Shown: in pieces, positions 16,645 through 23,443 of the stretch
How the letters are laid out: the number at the start of each line of letters is the position of its first letter
Numbering within the stretch: the first letter of the stretch is position 1
Assembly (NCBI GenBank): GCA_025935925.1
Contig: JAICUI010000036.1
Span: 1 to 32,099 of the forward strand
Source: Chloroflexota bacterium
GTDB lineage: Bacteria > Chloroflexota > Limnocylindria > Limnocylindrales > CSP1-4
Direction: 5' to 3'
Length of the DNA stretch: 32,099 bases
Notes under the pieces: generated by a model
Seen by the model: only the letters and a program-made list of their open reading frames with translations
Database searches by the model: none
Told to the model about the DNA's origin: nothing
Made by a program: the position numbers and the translations under genes

Positions 16645-17195
16645 TCCGGCGGGTCCTCGACGCCACCGGCCCGGCCGAGGCGCGCTTCTTCCTGTTCGTG
16701 GGCGCGTTCGGGCTGGTGCTCGGCGCGATCTACTGGTTCGTCTCGTACGAGCTCGCGGGCACGGTGCTCCTGGGCGGCTTCGGGGTCGGCGCGGGCGTCC
16801 TCGGGCTGCGGCTTCGGCTGGAGCGGCCCCCGGCGCCCGTCAAGAGCGACGACCGCCGAGTCCATGCCGTGGAGGGGGCGGGCGGCGCCGAGACGCCGTT
16901 CCGCGACGATTCCGGCCGCCTGCCGGGGGAGACGCTGGCGCCGCTCGCCGTCGGCCTCGGGGTCGCCCTCGGGCTCACCGCGGTGGTGTTCGGGCCGTGG
17001 CTGCTCGTGGCCGGCGTGGTGCCGCTCGCGTGGGGCGCGTGGACGTGGCTCACCGGCGCGCGCGACGAGCTCGCGGCCACCGTGGCCGACGACGTGCCGT
17101 CGCGGGCGGGCCGCCGTGGGCGTGGCGCCGAGCCGCCCGCCACGGCGTCGACGGTCAGCGGTCCTGGCCGGCCTCCCGCCGCGCCTCGTCGCTGA
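16641..17195 (+). CDS. ctaF: Cytochrome c oxidase subunit IV (CtaF-like)
   Basis: A 184-residue membrane protein ending the respiratory operon. An N-terminal pair of helices (about 17-32 and 37-55, [22 protein letters not shown]) matches the small actinobacterial subunit IV, and a second pair (about 108-145) follows a charged linker. The C-terminal 35 residues are Arg/Ala/Pro-rich. The start GTG overlaps the ctaD stop (GTGA). Known CtaF is about 140 residues, so this one is extended. Its last 41 bases overlap the end of the convergent gene at 17155. Identification rests on position plus the first helix pair, so it is less sure than the rest of the operon. Confidence 0.75.
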   Translation: MIRRVLDATGPAEARFFLFVGAFGLVLGAIYWFVSYELAGTVLLGGFGVGAGVLGLRLRLERPPAPVKSDDRRVHAVEGAGGAETPFRDDSGRLPGETLAPLAVGLGVALGLTAVVFGPWLLVAGVVPLAWGAWTWLTGARDELAATVADDVPSRAGRRGRGAEPPATASTVSGPGRPPAAPRR

Positions 17196-17433
17196 CCTGG
17201 CCGCCGTCCCGGTGGCCCTGGGGCGGCTCCTCGGCCTGGCCACGGACGTCCGGGCGTCCGACGCCCGTGCCCTGGCTGCTGTTCGCGGCGACGCGCTCGT
17301 CGTCGGGGCGGACGCCGCCCGGGATCGTCTCCTCGCCGCGCTCGGGGAACCGCCCGACGTACGACCCCGGGTCCGCGTCGTCCTCGCGGCCCTCGTAGCG
17401 CTCGGTCTCCACCGGGTCGTTGCGCTCGGTCAT
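17155..17433 (-). CDS. Acidic hydrophilic protein of unknown function (92 aa)
   Basis: I do not recognise it. It is rich in Asp, Glu, Arg, Gly and Pro with no membrane or signal segment and looks largely unstructured. A motif-like centre reads DPGSYVGRFPERGEETIPGG. The ATG at 17433 has GGGAGG eight bases upstream and overlaps the stop of the cupin-like gene as ATGA, so the two are coupled. Its 3' end overlaps ctaF on the opposite strand by 41 bases. The good ribosome-binding site and coupling support a real gene despite the odd composition. Confidence 0.65.
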   Translation of the reverse strand: MTERNDPVETERYEGREDDADPGSYVGRFPERGEETIPGGVRPDDERVAANSSQGTGVGRPDVRGQAEEPPQGHRDGGQVSDEARREAGQDR

Positions 17434-17903
17434 CGTCCTGGCCTCCCAAGTCCATCGTCGTCGCCGACGACCGACAGCAGCAGCGCGCCGTCGTCGTCCA
17501 TCCGCAGGTGCCACGCCTGGTCGCCGCCGAACCACGCCACGGAGCCGGCGGCGAGCTGCTCGGTCGGCGGTGTGCCGCCCGTGCTCGCCGCGCCGCCGCC
17601 CGCACCCTGATCGGACGCGCCGGGAGCGCCGCTGCGGCCATCGGCCGCCACGCGTCCTTCGAGGATCTCGACGGCTACCGGCCCGTCGGGCCGGTCGGCC
17701 CCGAGCTCGGTGCCGGCACGCACGGCCGTGAGGACGAGCCGCAGCGGCCCCGATCGCGCGAGCGTCTTCGAGCTCCGGCCGTACTCGCGGTACTCGGGCT
17801 CGGAGCGCAGCGCGTCGAGCTCGGAGGAGAGGTCGAAGGCGAGGAGCGGCGCGTTCAGCGGGCGGGGCTCGCGGGTGTCGCTGCCGGTCGTCCGCTCGTC
17901 CAT
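17430..17903 (-). CDS. Cupin-like protein without metal-binding histidines
   Basis: A 157-residue protein with a cupin-like beta pattern: LARSGPLRLVLTAVRAGTEL, then GPVAVEILEGRV (cupin motif 1 region), and LAAGSVAWFGGDQAWHLRM with LLLSVVGDD (motif 2 region). The HxH of motif 1 is missing and only one His remains in motif 2, so metal-dependent catalysis is unlikely; a sensing or binding role is more probable. A Gly/Ala/Ser insert lies between the two motifs. The ATG at 17903 has a strong GAGGAGG site. It is coupled to the acidic protein gene downstream by ATGA. Confidence 0.7.
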   Translation of the reverse strand: MDERTTGSDTREPRPLNAPLLAFDLSSELDALRSEPEYREYGRSSKTLARSGPLRLVLTAVRAGTELGADRPDGPVAVEILEGRVAADGRSGAPGASDQGAGGGAASTGGTPPTEQLAAGSVAWFGGDQAWHLRMDDDGALLLSVVGDDDGLGRPGR

Positions 17904-17944
17904 GTCACCTCCTCGGTCCGTCAGGACGGTCCGTGATGCGCGAA

Positions 17945-17970
17945 CGCCGGAGCCCTCGCGGACTCCGGCG
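17945..17970 (-). terminator. Possible hairpin terminator after mini-lipoprotein
   Basis: An 8-bp stem CGCCGGAG (17945-17952) with CTCCGGCG (17963-17970) and a 10-base loop, 18 bases past the stop of the lipoprotein gene. Followed on the minus strand by TTCGCGC, a weak U signal. Confidence 0.4.
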
Positions 17971-17987
17971 CATGCGCTGGGTTCTGC

Positions 17988-18182
17988 TTACGACGACGCC
18001 GGCGACGCCTCGGTGCTCTCGCTCGGCGCCGAGCTCTCGGTGGTCGTCGAGTCGCTCGGGCTCTCGACCGGCGTCAGGGACTCGGTCGTGGTCGTGCTGG
18101 CGGGGCTGCTGCTGCTGTTGCCGCAGGCTGCGGCTGTCAAGGCGGCAAGCCCGAGAAGGAGCGCGAACAGCGTCTTTCGCAT
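17988..18182 (-). CDS. Small Ser/Thr-rich lipoprotein (64 aa)
   Basis: The N-terminus MRKTLFALLLGLAALTAAAC is a clear lipoprotein signal with the lipidated Cys at residue 20. The mature part is only about 45 residues, almost all Ser, Thr, Pro, Glu and Ala (SPASTTTTES, PSDSTTTESS), so it is likely a disordered surface peptide, possibly glycosylated. The ATG at 18182 has GAGG five bases upstream. Function unknown. Such mini-lipoproteins are easily missed by annotation. Confidence 0.7.
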   Translation of the reverse strand: MRKTLFALLLGLAALTAAACGNSSSSPASTTTTESLTPVESPSDSTTTESSAPSESTEASPASS

Positions 18183-18490
18183 CAGTACCTCATTTCCTCG
18201 GTTCCAGGGGTGGACCGGAGCTGGGTTGGTCCGCCGGGCCGCACCGCCTGGGCTGGGCGGCACCGCTCCGGCGTTGGTCACCCTAGGCCCGGGTTCGGGC
18301 GCTCCGGGGACCACCTTCAGGGCTCCGGCGTTGCGGCTGACTCGCAATCGGCGGCGCGTAATCGGGCTGATATGACGCGCCCCGGCGGCGTTCCGCGGGC
18401 CCGATGCGGCATTCCGCATCGTGGTCCTCGCCCGGAGCGGCGGTGCCCGCCGCGAGGGCCCGTCGTCGGCGAACAAGGAGTGCCCAGACC
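18183..18490. promoter_or_regulatory. Intergenic region between mini-lipoprotein and 48-aa gene
   Basis: A 308-base gap between divergent genes. It contains a perfect 8-bp hairpin with a 4-base loop at 18402-18421, a possible minus-strand -10 (TAGGGT, 18280-18285) and a possible plus-strand extended -10 (TGATATGAC near 18369). No gene is visible. Confidence 0.4.
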
Positions 18491-18637
18491 ATGACCGAGC
18501 GAATCAGCGAGCTCCGCGCCCACATCCCCGCCCACCAGACGTTCGGCAGCCGCGAGGAGCGGTCGATGCGCTGGCTCGAGCTCGGGATGGCGTTGACGGC
18601 GATCGGGGCCGCCGTGCTGATGGCCTTCGCCCACTGA
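18491..18637 (+). CDS. Small single-helix membrane protein (48 aa)
   Basis: Not recognised. The ATG at 18491 has AAGGAG ten bases upstream. Residues 1-24 are charged and helical; residues 27-46 (RWLELGMALTAIGAAVLMAFA) form one transmembrane helix, ending at the C-terminus. This is the shape of small membrane proteins that modulate larger complexes or respond to stress. A hairpin follows at 18649-18683. Confidence 0.6.
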   Translation: MTERISELRAHIPAHQTFGSREERSMRWLELGMALTAIGAAVLMAFAH

Positions 18638-18648
18638 TCCTGGCGTCT

Positions 18649-18683
18649 GGGCCCCGAGCCGCCGACCGCCGGCGGCGAGGCCC
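18649..18683. terminator. Possible bidirectional hairpin between convergent genes
   Basis: A 7-bp inner stem (18658-18664 with 18670-18676) lies within an outer GGGCC/GGCCC pair (18649-18653, 18679-18683). It sits between the 48-aa gene and the end of the AI-2E-family gene. No U-tract. Confidence 0.4.
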
Positions 18684-18697
18684 GGCCAACGGGCGCG

Positions 18698-19846
18698 TCA
18701 GGCGGGACGCGGCCGCTTCGGGCGTCGAGGGTCGCCCCGGCCGTCGGAGAGCTTGACCTCGACGTCGTCCTGCCCGAGATCCACCTTGTCCACGGCGCCC
18801 GCGTCCTGGGCGACCGGCACGGTCCGGTCCTGCAGCCGGCCGAGGATGACCTCGATCGCCGCGGCGAACGGCACGGCGACCACCGCGCCGAGAACCCCGC
18901 CGGCCGCGAACCCGATCAGCAGGCTGACGGTCACGATCAGCGGCGACAGCCCGATCGAGTTGCGCATGACCACCGGGACCAGCACGTTGTTCTCGACGAA
19001 CTGGATCACCCCGGTGGCGACCAGCACGCCCACGAGGAGCTCGGGCGACACCGTCAGCGCGGCCAGCGCCGCCGGGATCGCGCCGAGCAGCGGGCCGACC
19101 ATCGGGATCCCCTCGCACAGCGCGGCGATCAGCGCGAGCAGCAGCGCCGACGGCACGCCGAGCACGACGTAGGCGATCCCGCACATCACGCCGACCGCGC
19201 CCATCAGCACGAGCTGGCCGCGGAACCAGCGCCCGAGGCGGCCCTCCACGTCGTTCCAGGCGCGCCGGACCCCGCCGCGCCGGTCGAGCGGCACGAAGGC
19301 GAGCACGTAGCGCTGCAGTCGCGCATGGCTCACCAGCCAGAAGAACACGATCGCGAGCGTCGTCCCGACGGCGGCGAACACCTCCGCGGCCGTGAGGCCC
19401 GCCTGGATGACGACGGCGGGCGACGGCGCCTGGAGGTCGATTCGCGACCGCGCCGCGTCGACGAGTGACTGAACGGTCGCGCGAACCTGCTCCTGCTGGA
19501 TCGTCTTCGACCACGTCTCGGTCTCGTCGAGCAGCGCCGGGATGCGTCCCAGCGCCACGTTGGCCTGGCCGACCGCGATCGGCAGCACGAACACGCACAA
19601 CGCCGCGACGGCGGCGAAGAACGCGACGTACACGCCCAGGATCGCGAGGCTCCGGGGGATGAACGGCGCGCGCGTCCGGATCCAGCCGATGAACGGCTCC
19701 AGCGCCGTCGCGAGGAGCACGGCGATGAACACCAGCGCGAGGACGTTGAGGGCGGATGCGAACACCGTCGCGAGCAGGAGCACGCTGCCCGCGCCGATCG
19801 CGAGTCCGGCGCCGCGCGCGGTCCAGCCGACGAGGAGGCGGCGCAT
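18698..19846 (-). CDS. AI-2E family transporter (TqsA/YdiK-like permease)
   Basis: A 382-residue polytopic membrane protein of the family PF01594, with about eight helices. The hallmark region GVPSALLLALIAALCEGIPMVGP..GAIPAAL is present, followed by QFVENNVLVPVVM and the last helix pair, ending in a hydrophilic tail of 45 residues. The first two helices are at about 12-50. Members have been linked to autoinducer-2 export or to Na+/H+ exchange; the substrate here cannot be told. The ATG at 19846 lies two bases after the TAG stop of the PBP gene (TAGCGATG) and has no ribosome-binding site of its own, so it depends on coupled translation. Confidence 0.92.
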   Translation of the reverse strand: MRRLLVGWTARGAGLAIGAGSVLLLATVFASALNVLALVFIAVLLATALEPFIGWIRTRAPFIPRSLAILGVYVAFFAAVAALCVFVLPIAVGQANVALGRIPALLDETETWSKTIQQEQVRATVQSLVDAARSRIDLQAPSPAVVIQAGLTAAEVFAAVGTTLAIVFFWLVSHARLQRYVLAFVPLDRRGGVRRAWNDVEGRLGRWFRGQLVLMGAVGVMCGIAYVVLGVPSALLLALIAALCEGIPMVGPLLGAIPAALAALTVSPELLVGVLVATGVIQFVENNVLVPVVMRNSIGLSPLIVTVSLLIGFAAGGVLGAVVAVPFAAAIEVILGRLQDRTVPVAQDAGAVDKVDLGQDDVEVKLSDGRGDPRRPKRPRPA

Positions 19847-19848
19847 CG

Positions 19849-22638
19849 CTAGGGCTGCGGGGGCGCCGGTTCCGGCGTCGGCGTGGGCTCGATGGCGTCC
19901 TGGGTGCCGCCGGCGCCGCCGCCACCACCACCACCGCCGCCGCCGTTGCCACCGCCACCGCCGCCGCCACCGCCGCCGCCGTTGCCACCGCCACCGCCGC
20001 CACCGCCGCCGCCGCCGCCGTTGCCGCCGCCGCCGTTCCCGTGACCGCCGCCATGATGGTGCACGGGACCCGGGACGTGCTGCGGCCTCGGCACGAAGCA
20101 CGCCCCGAGCAGCGGCCCGCCCCAGCCCGTGCGGCCCCAGAAGTAGGCCGTCTTCGAATCGAGCGGCCCCTGGACGCCGACGCCGCGTCGCGCGCGGGCC
20201 AGCCAGTTGGCCACGTCGCCGTCCCACGACGCGGGACCGAGCTCGGCCTTCATGGGGTCGACGCGCCACCCGCCGCACGCCTGGGTATAGAGGAGGCCCG
20301 GCGGATCGATCTGGCCCTTCGCACCCGGCTGCGTGCCGGCGCGGAACAGCTCCGTTCGGGTGTCGCGCGTCCACGGCCCGGGCTTGCCACCGGACCAGGC
20401 GTCGATCTTCGCGGACACCACGCCCTTGGGCTCCTTGAACGCGGCGATCGGGTCGCCCTTCGTGAGCCGGTTCATGAACGAGTGCCAGAGCGGCGCCGCG
20501 GCCGACAGCGAGATGGCCGGGTTCTTCGTGCGCGGCGTGGAGTGGTCGCTGTTGCCGATCCACACGCCGACCGCCCATGCCGGCTGGTTGGGGTCCGACG
20601 GCGGAGCGACGTAGCCGTACGTCGACAGGTCGCGGGCGTCGTTGGCCGTGCCCGTCTTGACCGCCGCGGGCCGCCGCTGGCCGTTCGGGCCGTTGAACAG
20701 CGCGAGCGGCTTCGCCCAGATCGGGTTCTGCTTCTTGTCGGTGTTCCCCGCGAGGATGTCGGTCACGAGGTAGGCGCTCGACGCGGCGATCGCCTGGGTG
20801 CTGGCCTTGTCGGTCGACGGCGGCTGCCACACGACGTCGCCGGAGGAATCCTGGATGCTGAGGATCATCCGCGGCGGCACGTGCACGCCGTCGTTGGCGA
20901 TCGACCCGAACGCCGACACGAGGTCCAGCGGCCGCACCTCGACCGTGCCGATCGCGCCCGCGAGGCCGGCCTGGAGGAACGCCTTCTTGCCGCCCTGGAA
21001 GCGCAGGCCGAGCTTCTCGGCGGTGTCGGCGACGGCCGCGTTGCCGACGCGCTGGAGCGTCCGGATCGCCGGGATGTTGAGCGACATCTGGAGCGCGTTG
21101 CGGACGAGGACCGGGCCGCGCTCGAGCTGGTCGGCGTCGCGCGGCGCCCAGCGCGCCCGCGGCGCGAACGTCGTGGTGATGTCGAGCAGCAGCGAGCCCG
21201 GGTCGAGCACCTTGCGGTCGAACGCCGCGGCGTACAGGACGGGCTTGAACGCGGACCCCGGCTGGCGCGTCCCGATGCCGGCGGCGTCGAACTTCGGGTT
21301 GAAGCGCTTGGAGGCGAGGTCGTCGCGGTAATAGCCGGCCGAGCCGACGTAGGCGCGGACGTCGCCGGTCCGGTAGTCGAGCGCGACCAGCGCGGCGTTG
21401 TGGAGGTCCTTGCCGCGCAGGGCGTTGATCCAGCCGCGATCGCTCTTCGGGATCTTGAGCCGGTTGAGCAGCGAGGTGGCCTTGGCGCGCGGGAGGTTGG
21501 GCGAGATGATCGCGGCGGTCACCGAATCCTCGGCGAGCTGCTGGGCGTTCCAGTCGAGCGTCGTGATGACCTTGTAGCCGCCCGTGTCCACGGCGTCACG
21601 GGAGCCGAGGATCTGCTCCAGCTGGCGCAGGACCTGCCAGCTGAAGTGCGGCGCGCGGAAGATGATCGGCTTGTCGCCGCGGAGGATCACCGGCTCCTGC
21701 TGGGCCTCGGCGATCTGTTGGGGCGTGAGGTGCGTCCAGCGACCGGCGGCGAGGCTGTTGAGGATGTAGTTGCGGCGCACGACGGGCGGCGAGTCCTGGG
21801 GGACGACGAGCCTGCCGTCCTTGTCGGCCACCGCGTAGCGGTACGGGTCCAGCACCGACGGCGACTGCGGGAGCCCGGCGAGGAGCGCGGCCTGCGCGGG
21901 GGTCAGCTTCGAGAGGTCGGTGACGCCGAAGTAGGCGTTCGCCGCCGCCGCGATGCCGTACGCGTCGTGGCCGTAGAAGATCTGGTTGAGATAGGCCGTG
22001 ATGATCTGCTGCTTGCCCTGCTCGCCGGGGTAGGCCTGCGTGACGCGGGCGGCCTGGATGATCTCCTTGGCCTTCCGGATGTAGACGTCCGCGCCCGGCG
22101 CGACGACGTCGGCCGGCAGGAGTCGCGCCCGCACGAGCTGCTGGGTGATCGTCGAGGCGCCACGGCCGTTGCCGTTCAGCGTCTCCATCCCGGCCGAGAT
22201 GATCGCTTGGACGTCGAAGCCCTCGTTCGACCAGAAGGTGTGATCCTCCGCGCCCGTCGTCGCGTCGATGACGAGCTCCGGGATCTGGTCGTACGTGAGG
22301 ACGGTCCGCTGCTCCTGCTGGAACTGGGCGAGCTGGACCTTCCCGGTGCGGTCGTAGATGACGGTCGGCTGGGCGAACGACAGCGATTCCAGCTGCGAGG
22401 GGTCGGGCAGCCCCTGCGACAGGGCGGTGATGGACGACGCGACGACGATGCCGCCGATCCCCAGCCCGCCCGCGATCACGACCACCAGCGCGATCGCGGC
22501 CGTGACGAGGAACCCGAGGATGATCGAGCCCGCCGAGCGCCCCTGCCGTGCGGGCGGGCGATGGGCGCGCCGGACGAGCACCGCGGTGTTGTGGGCGCGG
22601 TGCGTCACGGGCATGGCGTGACGGCGTGCTGGCGACAT
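19849..22638 (-). CDS. Class A penicillin-binding protein (PBP1-type), poly-Gly tail
   Basis: Bifunctional peptidoglycan synthase, 929 residues. A cytoplasmic basic N-terminus and one helix (37-58) anchor it. The GT51 glycosyltransferase domain follows, with catalytic Glu131 (GAEDHTFW) and GRGASTITQQLVR (158-170). The transpeptidase domain has SxxK at 462-465 (SAFK), SxN at 519-521 and KTGT at 661-664, so all catalytic motifs are intact. After residue 860 comes His-His-His and then nearly 50 residues of Gly with a few Asn and Ala, ending in a Pro-rich tail. The start is unsure: ATGs at 22638 and 22614 both lack a ribosome-binding site. The AI-2E-family gene is coupled downstream. Confidence 0.95.
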   Translation of the reverse strand: MSPARRHAMPVTHRAHNTAVLVRRAHRPPARQGRSAGSIILGFLVTAAIALVVVIAGGLGIGGIVVASSITALSQGLPDPSQLESLSFAQPTVIYDRTGKVQLAQFQQEQRTVLTYDQIPELVIDATTGAEDHTFWSNEGFDVQAIISAGMETLNGNGRGASTITQQLVRARLLPADVVAPGADVYIRKAKEIIQAARVTQAYPGEQGKQQIITAYLNQIFYGHDAYGIAAAANAYFGVTDLSKLTPAQAALLAGLPQSPSVLDPYRYAVADKDGRLVVPQDSPPVVRRNYILNSLAAGRWTHLTPQQIAEAQQEPVILRGDKPIIFRAPHFSWQVLRQLEQILGSRDAVDTGGYKVITTLDWNAQQLAEDSVTAAIISPNLPRAKATSLLNRLKIPKSDRGWINALRGKDLHNAALVALDYRTGDVRAYVGSAGYYRDDLASKRFNPKFDAAGIGTRQPGSAFKPVLYAAAFDRKVLDPGSLLLDITTTFAPRARWAPRDADQLERGPVLVRNALQMSLNIPAIRTLQRVGNAAVADTAEKLGLRFQGGKKAFLQAGLAGAIGTVEVRPLDLVSAFGSIANDGVHVPPRMILSIQDSSGDVVWQPPSTDKASTQAIAASSAYLVTDILAGNTDKKQNPIWAKPLALFNGPNGQRRPAAVKTGTANDARDLSTYGYVAPPSDPNQPAWAVGVWIGNSDHSTPRTKNPAISLSAAAPLWHSFMNRLTKGDPIAAFKEPKGVVSAKIDAWSGGKPGPWTRDTRTELFRAGTQPGAKGQIDPPGLLYTQACGGWRVDPMKAELGPASWDGDVANWLARARRGVGVQGPLDSKTAYFWGRTGWGGPLLGACFVPRPQHVPGPVHHHGGGHGNGGGGNGGGGGGGGGGGGNGGGGGGGGGGGNGGGGGGGGGGAGGTQDAIEPTPTPEPAPPQP
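19906..20052 (-). repeat. GGN trinucleotide repeat encoding poly-glycine
   Basis: A low-complexity run that reads on the plus strand as CCGCCACCACC-type triplets and encodes the poly-Gly/Asn tail of the PBP. Runs of up to a dozen glycine codons are broken by single Asn codons. Such triplet tracts are prone to slippage without frameshift. Confidence 0.9.
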
Positions 22639-22732
22639 GGCGACAGCGTCGCCGATCCGCGATCTCGGACCCGGCGGCGTCGGTCGCGCGCCGGTTGCAG
22701 GTGTCTTGCGCCCGTGTCCGGCCGCCGGAGGC

Positions 22733-22738
22733 TACGAT
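22733..22738 (+). promoter_or_regulatory. -10-like TACGAT before the SIMPL gene
   Basis: TACGAT in GCTACGATCC, about 36 bases upstream of the ATG at 22775. The same octamer core, CTACGATC, precedes the aminotransferase-like gene at 26273. No convincing -35 is seen. Confidence 0.4.
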
Positions 22739-22774
22739 CCGGCCGAGCGTCCGCCGGACAAGGGAGAGCGAGCG

Positions 22775-23422
22775 ATGACCGAGGACCGTCCCACCGTCAC
22801 CGTCGCCGGCACGGGTCGCGCGCGTCGGTCCGCCGACATCGCCCGGGCGACGTTCGTCGTCGAGGCGATCCGCCCGACGGCCGCCGACGCGCGCACCGTC
22901 GCGGCCGCCGCGGCGAGCGGCGTCCTGGCGGCCCTCCACGGCGCGGGCGTGGCCGCTTCGGACGTGCACACGGCCGGGCTCGACCTGTCGCCGAGCTGGG
23001 AGCACGACGGGACGCGCATGGTGCGGACCGGGTTCACGGTCACGAACCGGATCGCCGCCACGGTCCGCGATCTCGACGGCGTCGGCCGGGTGCTCGACGC
23101 GGGCCTCGCGGCGGGCGCGACCGGGCTCGAGGGCGTCGAGCTCGCGCTCGAGGACGAGGCGGGTGCGGCGGAGGAGGCGCGCCGGGCGGCCGTCGCCGAT
23201 GCCCGGCGCCGGGCGGCGACCATCGCCGACGCGCTCGGGTCGCAGCTCGGCGCGCTCGTGGCGATCTCGGAGGGCCAGCCCGTGGGTCCGGTGCCGCTCC
23301 GGGCGGCGAAGCTCGCGCTCGCCGCGAGCGCGGACGCGCCGACACCCGTCGTTCCCGGGAGCGTCGAGGTGTCCGTGACCGTCAGCGCGGCGTGGGAGCT
23401 CGCGGACGCCGGCGGCCGCTGA
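22775..23422 (+). CDS. SIMPL-domain (DUF541) protein
   Basis: A 215-residue protein spanning one SIMPL domain, opening with the family pattern TVTVAGTGRARRSADIARATFVVEA. Next come the helix of AADARTVAAAAASGVLAAL, the DVHTAGLDLSPSW segment, and the late EEARRAAVADARRRAATIADALG helix. There is no signal peptide, whereas many relatives (YggE, BP26) are secreted, so this copy is probably cytoplasmic. The ATG at 22775 has AGGGAG eight bases upstream. Family members are linked to oxidative stress and outer-membrane biology, without a defined reaction. It is convergent with the sugar-dehydrogenase-like gene, 21 bases apart. Confidence 0.88.
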   Translation: MTEDRPTVTVAGTGRARRSADIARATFVVEAIRPTAADARTVAAAAASGVLAALHGAGVAASDVHTAGLDLSPSWEHDGTRMVRTGFTVTNRIAATVRDLDGVGRVLDAGLAAGATGLEGVELALEDEAGAAEEARRAAVADARRRAATIADALGSQLGALVAISEGQPVGPVPLRAAKLALAASADAPTPVVPGSVEVSVTVSAAWELADAGGR

Positions 23423-23443
23423 CGCGCGGAAGGCCGACCCGCG

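Noticed and set aside
18698-19846. Quorum-sensing AI-2 exporter
   Set aside because: The family name does not establish the substrate, and no luxS or lsr-type gene is nearby.
19906-20052. Regular repeat that could suggest a CRISPR or other array
   Set aside because: The period is three bases and lies in frame at the end of the PBP gene; there are no spacers.
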